Shown here piece after piece: positions 1 through 8,123 of a stretch of DNA of 64,000 nt (its first letter is position 1; each line of letters opens with the position of its first letter). The notes under the pieces are model-generated. The model saw nothing but the letters and a program-made list of their open reading frames with translations, searched no databases and was not told the DNA's origin. Both the position numbers and the translations under genes were made by a program. Origin of the DNA: Anaerolineales bacterium UBA6055 (GTDB taxonomy: Bacteria > Chloroflexota > Anaerolineae > Aggregatilineales > Phototrophicaceae); NCBI GenBank assembly GCA_002428985.1, contig DIYL01000013.1:248001-312000 (forward strand). Reading direction: 5' to 3'.

Positions 1-774
1 CGTGTAGGAGACATATGGCAACACTCTAGCACGTTTATCAATCCGTGGGTCGGTTGTCATCACACCATCAACATCCGTCCAAATAATTAATTCGTCACTC
101 TCAACATATGCCGCCATAATCGCTGCGCTAAAGTCACTACCACCACGTCCAAGGGTCGTGATTGCACCATCAGGTGTCGAGCCAATAAAGCCAGTAATGA
201 TGGGGGTGATACCACTTTGCACATCAGGCAATATGTTACCTGCGATACGCGATTCAGTCATTTCCCAGAGAGGTTCAGCATCTTGATAACCAGCATCAGT
301 GACAATATAGTTGCTCGAGTCATATTGTTGGGCGTTAATACCTTGTTGTCTCATGACTGCAGCGATCACACGGCTGCTCAACCGTTCGCCAAAAGACACA
401 ATTGAATCAAGAATCCGTGCGGTTGCTTCGCTCAAAATATTGATTGCTTCGCATAACTCCATATGTGCAGTTAACAAGGCGTCAACTTCATTGAGAATTG
501 CGTCACGGTCATCACTCGGTTGCATGAGTCGATTAATCACCTCATAATGCTTCTCGCGCATGTCCTCATTAATGCTCATATATGTCCACTTATCAGCAGA
601 AACTGCAGCGTTTGCTGACTTAAGCAACATATCCGTCACACCGGACATTGCCGAAACAACCACGACAACGTCATCGCCTTTACTTAAATGATCTTGAACA
701 ATTGCCACCACCTGCTGAATCGCTTCGGGTGATCCTACGGATGTCCCACCGAACTTCATGGTCAATCTTGTCAT
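1..774 (-). CDS. lysC: Aspartate kinase, partial (cut by left edge)
   Basis: Aspartokinase phosphorylates L-aspartate in the first step towards threonine, methionine and lysine. About 258 N-terminal residues are visible. They open with MTRLTMKFGGTSVGS, the family nucleotide-binding KFGGTSVG signature, followed by VVVVVSAMSGVTD and, later, the substrate-loop signatures SFGERLSS, TLGRGGSDFSAA and WTDVDGVMTTDPR. The start at 774 is preceded by GAGGGAAACAG, a good ribosome-binding site. An internal Met (codon 6) is a possible alternative. The C-terminal ACT regulatory domains lie outside the window, so fusion to homoserine dehydrogenase cannot be excluded. The gene sits behind a Thr/Met leader peptide and terminator, which suggests attenuation control. 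Confidence 0.95.
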   Translation of the reverse strand, partial: MTRLTMKFGGTSVGSPEAIQQVVAIVQDHLSKGDDVVVVVSAMSGVTDMLLKSANAAVSADKWTYMSINEDMREKHYEVINRLMQPSDDRDAILNEVDALLTAHMELCEAINILSEATARILDSIVSFGERLSSRVIAAVMRQQGINAQQYDSSNYIVTDAGYQDAEPLWEMTESRIAGNILPDVQSGITPIITGFIGSTPDGAITTLGRGGSDFSAAIMAAYVESDELIIWTDVDGVMTTDPRIDKRARVLPYVSYT

Positions 775-808
775 CTGTTTCCCTCGCAAATCGTTTTGCC
801 AATACAAT

Positions 809-840
809 AAAAAAGGCGTGTGGAGGTTTTCCACACGCCT
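809..840 (-). terminator. Attenuator terminator hairpin before aspartate kinase
   Basis: On the minus strand a perfect 10-bp stem (AGGCGTGTGG / CCACACGCCT) with a 7-nt loop AAAACCT is followed directly by a run of T. It lies between the leader peptide stop and the aspartate kinase start, about 35 nt upstream of the start codon. It would therefore stop transcription before the structural gene unless disrupted. Confidence 0.9.
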
Positions 841-886
841 GTCAGTCACTAATTCGTGTCTGCTTACAACAAGCTGAAACCTCCAC
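820..886 (-). promoter_or_regulatory. Antiterminator pairing of the Thr/Met attenuator
   Basis: The leader segment GTGGAGGTTT (plus positions 877-886, encoding the Gly-Gly-Gly-Phe end of the leader peptide) is perfectly complementary over 10 nt to AAACCTCCAC (plus 820-829). The latter covers the terminator loop and the start of its 3' arm. The two structures are mutually exclusive. A ribosome stalled on the Thr/Met codons leaves the segment free to pair, so transcription reads through. A ribosome at the stop codon covers it, so the terminator forms. The pairing is seen in the sequence; the mechanism is inferred from classical amino-acid operon attenuation. Confidence 0.75.
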
Positions 887-947
887 CCCGCGCTTGGTTG
901 GGCATAGTCATCATAGTAGTGGTAGTGAAGTAAACTTTGTAAGCCAT
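864..947 (-). CDS. Thr/Met-rich leader peptide (27 aa) of aspartate kinase
   Basis: A 28-codon ORF (with stop) starts MAYKVYF, continues TTTTMMTM at residues 8-15 and ends RGGGFSLL before TAA. Five Thr and three internal Met codons fall within eight consecutive positions, which is the hallmark of an attenuator control region. The downstream gene makes the common precursor of threonine and methionine, so the codon content fits end-product sensing. The ORF lies about 25 nt downstream of the predicted transcription start. No strong Shine-Dalgarno is visible, only a purine-rich GAGAAAAAGCG stretch. Confidence 0.8.
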   Translation of the reverse strand: MAYKVYFTTTTMMTMPNQARGGGFSLL

Positions 948-978
948 TATTTTTCGCTTTTTCTCGAATTCCGCTCAA

Positions 979-1007
979 ACTCTAACGTATTTCTATGAGC
1001 CTGTCAA
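979..1007 (-). promoter_or_regulatory. Sigma-70-type promoter of the aspartate kinase leader
   Basis: Reading the minus strand, a perfect -35 TTGACA (plus 1002-1007) is separated by 17 nt from TAGAGT (plus 979-984). The predicted start lies near 972, upstream of the leader peptide. The eight bases before the -35, TGGGAATT, recur before the leader of the RIO1 kinase gene. Confidence 0.7.
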
Positions 1008-1089
1008 GGAATTCCCATATTAAATTTTATCTTGATATACAATAAGGGTATGTTTTCATAACTTTAACGGATATTTGTCACAATCTATA

Positions 1090-2142
1090 ATGAATAAACT
1101 CCGTCAATCACCCACTGTTCTCACCATATTGCTTTTTGTATATGTTATCGTTGTACATACTCAAGAAGAAGTTCCGCTTGCCAAAGGAGATTTTAATCCG
1201 ACATGGTCGCCGGATGGAACACAAATTGCCTTTGAATCTTGGCGTGGTGGCAACGCAGATGTTTGGATATACGACTTTGCGGCTGATACAATCGTTAACC
1301 TAACATCATCTCACATAGGCAATGACTACGCTCCTGAATGGTTACCTGATCAATCAGGCATTATCTATGTCTCAGAGCGGGATGATACAACCGATCTATT
1401 CCTAATGTATCTGCCAACCCTCGAGAAGGTAAATCTTACGAATACACCATCTGTTATGGAGTTCGCACCGGATCTTTCGTCCGATGGTCAGTATCTAGCA
1501 TATGCCTCAAGGATTGGAGACAAACAAGATATTATTGTTCTCAATTTACAAACCCGCGAAACAATCAATATCACAGAAAATGAACCAATCAATTACTCAG
1601 GTGTGCCGGACTGGCACCCATTCGAAAACACCTTCACTTTTGCGACAGATCCGATAAGTGGTGGTACAACAATTTGGATGGCTACACCGACCGGAGAACC
1701 AAGAGAACTCACCATTGATGGATTGGAAACCTCACCTATTTGGTCGCCAAACGGGGATCAATTTGCAATGGTATCAAGGCGAAACGACAATTTAGATGTC
1801 TGGATTTACGAACCGGAATCGGATAGCTATACAAATCTAACAGAAGAGAATCTCAGATTAGATGCCGATGCCTCATGGTCTCCCGATGGTTCTAGCATTG
1901 CATACATGGCATTTTCAACGGACACACCAATAATTAGGAATCTCTGGACAATCAATTTAGAAACTGGAGTAAAGAGAAATTTGACCAATGGTAATCTACA
2001 AGTAGATACACCAGTCTGGTCACCAGTTGATGATCGTATTGCGTTTGTGTCATTCAAGGGGTTCACAACGATCTGGGTCATTAGTGCTGATGGCACAAAT
2101 CCGATCAACCTAACTGGGAAATTCGCAGAGATCATCGAATAA
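1090..2142 (+). CDS. Exported TolB/WD40-like beta-propeller protein
   Basis: A short basic N-terminus (MNKLRQS) and a hydrophobic segment up to about residue 22 form a signal peptide or anchor. Seven propeller-type repeats follow, recognisable by variants of WSPDG...IAF: TWSPDGTQIAF, EWLPDQSGIIYV, DLSSDGQYLAYA, DWHPFENTFTF, IWSPNGDQFAMV, SWSPDGSSIAYM and VWSPVDDRIAFV. This suggests a complete seven-bladed propeller outside the membrane. The function is unknown; such proteins usually bind partners. ATG at 1090 was chosen. A TTG at 1075 in the same frame would add five residues, and neither has a clear ribosome-binding site. The gene converges with the membrane protein gene at 2145. Confidence 0.8.
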   Translation: MNKLRQSPTVLTILLFVYVIVVHTQEEVPLAKGDFNPTWSPDGTQIAFESWRGGNADVWIYDFAADTIVNLTSSHIGNDYAPEWLPDQSGIIYVSERDDTTDLFLMYLPTLEKVNLTNTPSVMEFAPDLSSDGQYLAYASRIGDKQDIIVLNLQTRETINITENEPINYSGVPDWHPFENTFTFATDPISGGTTIWMATPTGEPRELTIDGLETSPIWSPNGDQFAMVSRRNDNLDVWIYEPESDSYTNLTEENLRLDADASWSPDGSSIAYMAFSTDTPIIRNLWTINLETGVKRNLTNGNLQVDTPVWSPVDDRIAFVSFKGFTTIWVISADGTNPINLTGKFAEIIE

Positions 2143-2144
2143 AG

Positions 2145-3008
2145 CTATCCAGCGTGAATTAACTGACGCATGTCATGTTGTGCTGTGTTCAGGCGGCGTG
2201 AAATGAGTCGCCATAAACATGCAATAATGATTTCACGCAGAATCGCCACATATAGCACCACACTTAAACATCCCACCAACATCGCCAATGCAGCTGGTAT
2301 ATCGGTGATAAGCAAACGTGGATATAGCCCTGATACAGCTAGAACAGTCGCAGTTAAGTATGTGGTCAACTGGATTACTAAAAATCCAACCAATGCCCCT
2401 ATTCGTGAATCCACTATCGTCCGCCCATAAATTGCGAATGTCATACCCATTAATGTACTCATCACAGATGACTGCGAAAATTCAAGCAACATCAATCCAA
2501 TCACAGTAAAAACGACAATATCCATCACGAGGAATTCGTTTTTTAGCTCAACAGTAGGCAGTATCAACGATGCAAATCCAATAAAAACGCCCATCGTCAT
2601 GAGAATAGTCAAAATCCGTTTGAGATAATGTTGCAAACGGTCAAGGTCGCCATTACGATGGACACTACCAGCACACACGCCCCAAAACGCCTGCCAAGCG
2701 CCCCCCGGTGTTAATCGGATTAGATCATAACTCCCCTCTTGCCGTCGTGTAAAAATCATTGATGAGGTGCGTAGTGAAAACAAGACCCCATAGTAGGTGC
2801 TCGATAATACAGGATATGCAATTGGTATCATCAGTAAAATAACAACAAACAGCGGTGGTTTCACAAACAATAAAACAAGCAACAAGCCCATCAATATATT
2901 CCACATACGATCTAACCAAGACGGCTGTACGACATGTTGCATCTGTAAGAATAATGGATTTTTTTGAGGTGGTGTGCGCAATGCTCTAAATAAAAACCAC
3001 GTATACAT
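2145..3008 (-). CDS. Polytopic membrane protein of unknown function
   Basis: A 287-residue protein with hydrophobic segments near residues 36-52, 53-70, 133-150, 160-180, 203-225 and 235-262. The cytosolic loop contains EGSYDLIRLTP, followed by a Trp-rich stretch. This loop resembles permease-like membrane subunits that carry an LRLTP motif, but no certain family was recognised. The start has AGGAATAGGAT just upstream. It is the last gene of a three-gene operon, 11 nt after the propeller protein gene. A role together with that exported protein is likely but unproven. Confidence 0.75.
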   Translation of the reverse strand: MYTWFLFRALRTPPQKNPLFLQMQHVVQPSWLDRMWNILMGLLLVLLFVKPPLFVVILLMIPIAYPVLSSTYYGVLFSLRTSSMIFTRRQEGSYDLIRLTPGGAWQAFWGVCAGSVHRNGDLDRLQHYLKRILTILMTMGVFIGFASLILPTVELKNEFLVMDIVVFTVIGLMLLEFSQSSVMSTLMGMTFAIYGRTIVDSRIGALVGFLVIQLTTYLTATVLAVSGLYPRLLITDIPAALAMLVGCLSVVLYVAILREIIIACLWRLISRRLNTAQHDMRQLIHAG

Positions 3009-3019
3009 ATCCTATTCCT

Positions 3020-4147
3020 CTATGGTCTACGTCCCCAAGCAATAACATCTGGTGAGCCATAATTCGGATGGACACCATCACTTAACTCCGTCATATTGCC
3101 TGTTTCAATATCCATCGCTAACAAAAGATAGCCTTTATTATCTCCCGGTATATTACCAGCAAATGCCAAGTGTGTGCTATAAGGCGACCAGACCAATTGC
3201 GGTGGATTAGGAGTATGTTCTTCTGTCCCATAACCACAATAAGATTTGATCTCACCTGTCTCAATATCTAAGATATGAATCCGTGCTTGCCCTGCATTGG
3301 TTTCGATATTCGCGCCAAACAACTCCATCACCCAGAAAGCGAGTTTCTTGCTATCCGGTGACCAGCTCATTCCAGAAATATCATGCCCGTTAATGCGGAC
3401 TGCCCCATAATTTGCAGATAGAAAAGTTAACTGTTGTGGTTCAAACGATTCAGTGGAGACAGCATATATCTCCGCACCCTGTGTTCCGACTGACGCATCA
3501 AAAGGGCCGTTACCCGTATACGCCAGCCAACGTCCATCAGGCGACCACGCAGCATCATTCTGAAAATCTCGATTTAATGTTAGTGGAACAAATTCGTCAC
3601 GATTCTGCAAGTTCACAAGTTGATATTGAAATTCATCATCAACCTGCAAATAGCGTAATGCCCAATAACCTGAGGGTTGTACCATAAGTACCGATTCAAC
3701 ATCTAGCGGTTCGCGTATCGTCGGATCATCAATAACTTGTAGATAAGCATCTTTGATGGTTGTCCATATCAGTAAACGATCCCATGACCACCAGTTCACA
3801 TCGATCGCACGACTTGCTAAGATACGCCGCTCTGTACCATTTAGGCGCATCATAGAAATCGTGTTATCCCCGCTGTTGTAATAGGTCAACCATGTCGCAT
3901 CCGGTGATAATCGGCAATTACTCGTACAGGGCACAGTATCTGGTAATGGATAACGGGTCGCCCGAACAATATCATAAACCCATAACGAGGCACTATCAAA
4001 ACTGGTCACCACAATGCCAGACGGTTCAAAGTCGGCAGTGGCGCGTATAATAGGCGAAGAGGGGCAGACTTCTTCTACAATCGTCTGCGCTAAGACCGGG
4101 AAACTACATAACAAGAAGCTAACAATAATAACTACAAAACGTCTCAT
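3020..4147 (-). CDS. Exported WD40-like (PD40) propeller protein
   Basis: The signal peptide MRRFVVIIVSFLLCSFPVLAQ ends in an AxA-like site near residue 20. The body has PD40-type repeats including AAWSPDGRWLAYTG, MSWSPDSKKLAFW and LVWSPYSTHLAFAG, as in TolB-like beta-propellers. Several Cys residues (VPCTSNCR, KSYCGYG) could form disulfides outside the cell. It overlaps the upstream gene by ATGA and is followed after 11 nt by a membrane protein, so the three are probably co-transcribed. The ligand is unknown. Confidence 0.8.
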   Translation of the reverse strand: MRRFVVIIVSFLLCSFPVLAQTIVEEVCPSSPIIRATADFEPSGIVVTSFDSASLWVYDIVRATRYPLPDTVPCTSNCRLSPDATWLTYYNSGDNTISMMRLNGTERRILASRAIDVNWWSWDRLLIWTTIKDAYLQVIDDPTIREPLDVESVLMVQPSGYWALRYLQVDDEFQYQLVNLQNRDEFVPLTLNRDFQNDAAWSPDGRWLAYTGNGPFDASVGTQGAEIYAVSTESFEPQQLTFLSANYGAVRINGHDISGMSWSPDSKKLAFWVMELFGANIETNAGQARIHILDIETGEIKSYCGYGTEEHTPNPPQLVWSPYSTHLAFAGNIPGDNKGYLLLAMDIETGNMTELSDGVHPNYGSPDVIAWGRRP

Positions 4148-4875
4148 GAATTATCCGATTTTTCTTGTTCAAACACATGGATTGCGCTGACCTCCTCGCC
4201 GTCACCACCATCAGCAACAAATAAATATCCATTGTGATATAGGCAATCCATCGGGCGCAACAATACCACATCATCAATATCATTTAAACAATCAACCAAT
4301 TCCGGCATAGCATTACTATCTAGCATGTGTTCATGCAATACAAATACATCTAACGAATCATAATCGTAATTTACTGTTGGTTGCATCAAGCGGTATGCAA
4401 TACGAATCCTTCGGCACACTAGCATTATCGACTCAGATATTTGTGTATGAGATAAGACAGTACTCTCAGCAATACCAATAATTTGTGGGGGGGCAATATC
4501 CCATTCCATAAACTCGACTAATGCAATTTTGTCCTCAACAGTCAACGGATACACAACTTCTTCAATTCGTTCATCAGCGAGCATACCGCGCAGACGAGAA
4601 CCTGAAAATTCTAAGTAGTCGCAACAAGATTTGGGGTTTGGTTTGATTATGCCGTCGGGTAATTCTAATAAGGTGATATGTAGGTTATTACCCTGCGCTT
4701 CATCAACGCTATGGACAATACCGCCATCTATAGATACATCATGTTGTGCCAGCCAATCATCATCACCGTAGAGTTCTTCGATGTATATATGTCCATCGTG
4801 AGTCACGCCAAGTAACTTGCAGTCCCCACCATACAACAGATCATACGTCACCAAATGTTCAAGAGTTGTTAACAC
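4144..4875 (-). CDS. Hypothetical protein, 243 aa
   Basis: Unrecognised soluble acidic protein with no signal peptide or membrane segment. It has alternating beta-strand-like stretches and closing repeats (VDCLNDIDDVVLLRPMDC, YLFVADGGDGEE) that could belong to a beta-rich fold. The start is GTG at 4875, with TAGGAAAAATTT upstream at good spacing. It is the first gene of an operon with the propeller protein (ATGA overlap) and the membrane protein downstream. No function is assigned. Confidence 0.75.
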   Translation of the reverse strand: MLTTLEHLVTYDLLYGGDCKLLGVTHDGHIYIEELYGDDDWLAQHDVSIDGGIVHSVDEAQGNNLHITLLELPDGIIKPNPKSCCDYLEFSGSRLRGMLADERIEEVVYPLTVEDKIALVEFMEWDIAPPQIIGIAESTVLSHTQISESIMLVCRRIRIAYRLMQPTVNYDYDSLDVFVLHEHMLDSNAMPELVDCLNDIDDVVLLRPMDCLYHNGYLFVADGGDGEEVSAIHVFEQEKSDNS

Positions 4876-4963
4876 AAATTTTTCCTATCGTTACAATGTT
4901 TGAGACACGATACAATGGTTCTATCATTTAAAAAAACTTTATGATTATATCGTAACCGTGTGT

Positions 4964-4969
4964 TATAAT
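4964..4969 (+). promoter_or_regulatory. Possible -10 box before the response regulator
   Basis: A perfect TATAAT lies 52 nt before the start codon at 5021, in an AT-rich divergent region. No good -35 is seen at 16-18 nt spacing. Confidence 0.35.
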
Positions 4970-5020
4970 ATGATCGAATTCGACACACAATTATAGCCTA
5001 TTTTCCTAGAGGCAAATTAT

Positions 5021-5743
5021 ATGAGTAAGCAAGCAGTAAATCTTAAGGTCAAATTTGATGATCTTGCCGAAGGGTCTGCACCCAAAATGGAACAACAAGA
5101 ACCATTCAACCCTTTTAAAACATCTGCAATGCCGCGGCTAACCACAGCCCCAGATGCACCAACAAGTGATACTGGGACAAATGCGATTGTGGATAGTAAT
5201 GCGGAAGGCAAGGGAACAGATGAGACCCAAGATGGATCAGCCACAAGTGGTGAACATGTTCCGGTCACAACACCCGTTGCAGCAACAACTTCAGCCAAAA
5301 GTGCAAAATTGACACATAATAAGCCGATTTTGATTGTCGAAGATACGGCAGAGTTAGCCGAGGTTATTCAAGCAACCTTAGAAAATCTAGGATTAGATGT
5401 GGTCGTCGCAGCCCACGGAGAGATCGGACTCGATAAATATAAGTCGAATCAACCTGAAATTATCTTGCTCGATATCGGGTTGCCCGATATGACTGGATGG
5501 AAATTCCTCGATACATTGAAGGAAATGAAACAAAAGAAACAAATTACCGACCTTCCGACAATCATCGTCATCACAGCTTATGATGATGCTGCTAATCGCC
5601 TTGTTGGTAAACTACAGGGAATTCATAGCTATTTGATTAAACCATTTACCCCCGATCATGTTGAACGTCTCGTCACAATGGCGATTCATGGTGAAAAGCC
5701 AGATTCAATTGATGAAATTGGTAATCCACCCGTAAAAAGCTAA
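5021..5743 (+). CDS. Response regulator receiver protein with disordered N-terminus
   Basis: The first ~98 residues are low-complexity (rich in Thr, Ala, Ser, Pro and Asp). A REC domain follows from about residue 101 to 220. It has the acidic pair E107/D108 (IVEDTAE), phospho-acceptor D151 (ILLDIGLPD), T185 (VITAY) and K207 (LIKPF), so all canonical receiver residues are present. No DNA-binding or enzymatic output domain follows, so it probably acts through protein contacts. No histidine kinase is nearby. The start has TAGAGG upstream. The next gene, a TPR membrane protein, begins 18 nt later and is probably in the same operon. Confidence 0.9.
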   Translation: MSKQAVNLKVKFDDLAEGSAPKMEQQEPFNPFKTSAMPRLTTAPDAPTSDTGTNAIVDSNAEGKGTDETQDGSATSGEHVPVTTPVAATTSAKSAKLTHNKPILIVEDTAELAEVIQATLENLGLDVVVAAHGEIGLDKYKSNQPEIILLDIGLPDMTGWKFLDTLKEMKQKKQITDLPTIIVITAYDDAANRLVGKLQGIHSYLIKPFTPDHVERLVTMAIHGEKPDSIDEIGNPPVKS

Positions 5744-5761
5744 CTGTTAAAAACACATCTC

Positions 5762-7105
5762 ATGTCGTTATTTCGTAACTGGAAGTGGGTAGTAGGTTTT
5801 ATCCTGCTACTCGGGTATCTCGGTATTATGCTTGCTGTGTTCACAGCCAATGTGCTCAGCACGACAGCACCTCTTGTAACTTACCCAACAGCTGAACCCA
5901 CATCTAACCCTGCTAATCTTATCATCCACACACGGAACCAAAATCGTTGGATGCAAGTTTTGTACCATATTGAACAAGATGCACTTAACATGGGTTGGAC
6001 ACCTGAATTATATCGCCAAGCAGGTGATGCATGGTGGAATATGGGCGATATTTCGCGGGCCATCCCATATTGGACGTCTGCATTAGAAACAATCGACGAT
6101 GTGGATTTGTTACGAACAGTCGCTAATTCATATATCAATCTCGGTGAATGGACACAGGCACGCCAGACAATTGATCAATTGCTAGATCTCAAGCCCGATG
6201 ATGAATGGAGCAATTATCAGATGGGTATGATTCTTGCTCCGTTTAATCCTATTAAATCGCGTTTATTCTTCGATGCAATTCCATTAGAGAGTCCATTTAC
6301 ACCGCAAGTTATTGCAATCAAGAATGAACTGAGTCAAGAACCCGATGATCCACTTATTAGCTTCCGTATCGGTTTGACGTTAGTCAATTTTGGTTTGTGG
6401 GATTACGCTGAGCTTGCTTTCCAACATGCATCTGACATCGCCTACCCCAACCCTCAGGCACTTGCTTATTTAGGATGGGTGAAGAGTAGTCAGGGAAAAG
6501 ATGGGAGTTCATGGATAGACCAAGCAACCCAGCTCGACCCACAAAACCCAGAAATCTGGTATTTGCGTGGGTTACACTTCCGCGCGCAAGCCGATTACAT
6601 TCAAAGCCTTGATGCCATTGCCCAATCCGTACGACTTGCGCCGGAAAATGCCGCTTTATACGCTGATCTCGGTACAGCATTCCGTCTGATAGGCAATCTG
6701 GAGCAAGCAGAATTCTGGTTGAATTATGCAGTCTCTACTTCCGCAAATACACCCGAATATCAGCAAATTCTAGAAAATTTCTACATCGAAACAGCCTATG
6801 TCTCACCATCCAATGTAATCGATTCATTGGCAGATATTTCACGTACTTCTGATAATCCAGACCTTATATCTGCATATGGCTGGACATTACATAGCACAGG
6901 AGATTCTCAAGGGGCGTTGGAACAAGTTGATATTGCCCTAGAAATTGATAACAATAACCTACGCGCCTTGCTTGATAAAGCAAAGATTCTCATTGAGACC
7001 GATCGTCGACCCGAAGCCATCCCACTATTAGAGCGAATTGCACAGACGTATACACCATTTGGAACAGAAGCAACAGAAATTCTCGAAGGCCTAATACCAG
7101 AATAA
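5762..7105 (+). CDS. Membrane-anchored TPR repeat protein
   Basis: One N-terminal transmembrane helix (about residues 9-31) is followed by a long helical repeat region. TPR-like units include AGDAWWNMGDISRAIPYWTS, LGEWTQARQTIDQLLDLKP, QADYIQSLDAIAQSVRLAP, IGNLEQAEFWLNYA and TGDSQGALEQVDIALEIDNN. The orientation is probably N-in with the repeats outside. TPR arrays are protein-binding scaffolds, and the partner is unknown. It follows the response regulator by 18 nt. A clear Shine-Dalgarno was not seen, suggesting translational coupling. Confidence 0.85.
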   Translation: MSLFRNWKWVVGFILLLGYLGIMLAVFTANVLSTTAPLVTYPTAEPTSNPANLIIHTRNQNRWMQVLYHIEQDALNMGWTPELYRQAGDAWWNMGDISRAIPYWTSALETIDDVDLLRTVANSYINLGEWTQARQTIDQLLDLKPDDEWSNYQMGMILAPFNPIKSRLFFDAIPLESPFTPQVIAIKNELSQEPDDPLISFRIGLTLVNFGLWDYAELAFQHASDIAYPNPQALAYLGWVKSSQGKDGSSWIDQATQLDPQNPEIWYLRGLHFRAQADYIQSLDAIAQSVRLAPENAALYADLGTAFRLIGNLEQAEFWLNYAVSTSANTPEYQQILENFYIETAYVSPSNVIDSLADISRTSDNPDLISAYGWTLHSTGDSQGALEQVDIALEIDNNNLRALLDKAKILIETDRRPEAIPLLERIAQTYTPFGTEATEILEGLIPE

Positions 7106-7178
7106 GACTCACGTTTACGACCACTAGCCTCTATGCTAGAATTCTGTTTCTAATATAAAGTGACCGCTGGACACCACT

Positions 7179-8123
7179 GTGACTGAAGCAACAAATCCAC
7201 CAACATCCAATACAAACTTTATCCGTCGTTGGCTGATACGAGTGACTATCTTTGCCATCCTATTAGCAATGCTTGTCATTGCCAATCTTGTTTACGCGAC
7301 CATCGACACAACCGAAATAATTCTCGAAAAACCCGCTAACGAGCTACTCTACGTATCCGCATTTGATGGATTTCTCGATGAATGGGAACTATACGAAGGA
7401 CAACAAAGTGCACAGATTGTCGATGATACCATGCAACTTGATGTGACATCCATCGGTCAAGCCACATGGTCAACAGCACAACCGACCTTTGCTGATTTTG
7501 ATTTAACTGTCGAGACACAGGCAATCATAGACCCCAATAATCCGGTTATTGATAACGCATTCGGTGTTATTTTCCGCTTGCAATCGGGTGCAGATACCCA
7601 ATGTGACTTGCCTTATATTATCTTGTGTGGCGTTGGCGACACCATACCCATACTCAATATTGGTATCCGACAACTCGTCAATAGCTCTGCAGGTGCAAAT
7701 TCGATCAACTACTATACATTCCTCATCAGTAGCGATGGCTATTATTCGGTGTGGCGTGTTGAGGATGGTGTCGAAAAACGCCTCAGTGCATGGATTCAAA
7801 CACCAGCAATTAATCAAGATTTGAATGCAAAAAATACAGTACGTGTCGTTGCACGCGGGTCGCAATTCCAGTTTTTCATTAATGGTGAACAGGTGTTATT
7901 GTGTATTCCTAATAACCCTGATGCAATTAGTACCTATTCTGGTGGTGAATGTTTTGATGGCACTATGCAAGGTGTCCTGACAGATACAACGATTCCAACT
8001 GGACAAATCGGTGTGATCGCACAAGCTACACAAACAGGTGGTGGTGGCGTTGTTATCCAGTTTGATAACCTGACTGTATTTAGTCCGTCCAATGATATTG
8101 CAGGAGGAGAATCCAACGCATGA
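7179..8123 (+). CDS. Anchored extracellular concanavalin-like domain protein
   Basis: The start is GTG. A short cytosolic N-terminus and a transmembrane helix (about residues 20-42) precede a beta-rich domain that begins FDGFLDEWELYEGQQ and includes FEFFINGEQV-like (QFQFFINGEQV) and GQIGVIAQAT segments, ending QFDNLTVF. This pattern is typical of the LamG / DUF1080-type jelly-roll fold, often used for carbohydrate binding. Cys pairs (TQCDLPYIILCG, LLCIPN...GECF) may form disulfides. It overlaps mtaB by ATGA. The ligand is unknown. Confidence 0.75.
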   Translation: MTEATNPPTSNTNFIRRWLIRVTIFAILLAMLVIANLVYATIDTTEIILEKPANELLYVSAFDGFLDEWELYEGQQSAQIVDDTMQLDVTSIGQATWSTAQPTFADFDLTVETQAIIDPNNPVIDNAFGVIFRLQSGADTQCDLPYIILCGVGDTIPILNIGIRQLVNSSAGANSINYYTFLISSDGYYSVWRVEDGVEKRLSAWIQTPAINQDLNAKNTVRVVARGSQFQFFINGEQVLLCIPNNPDAISTYSGGECFDGTMQGVLTDTTIPTGQIGVIAQATQTGGGGVVIQFDNLTVFSPSNDIAGGESNA

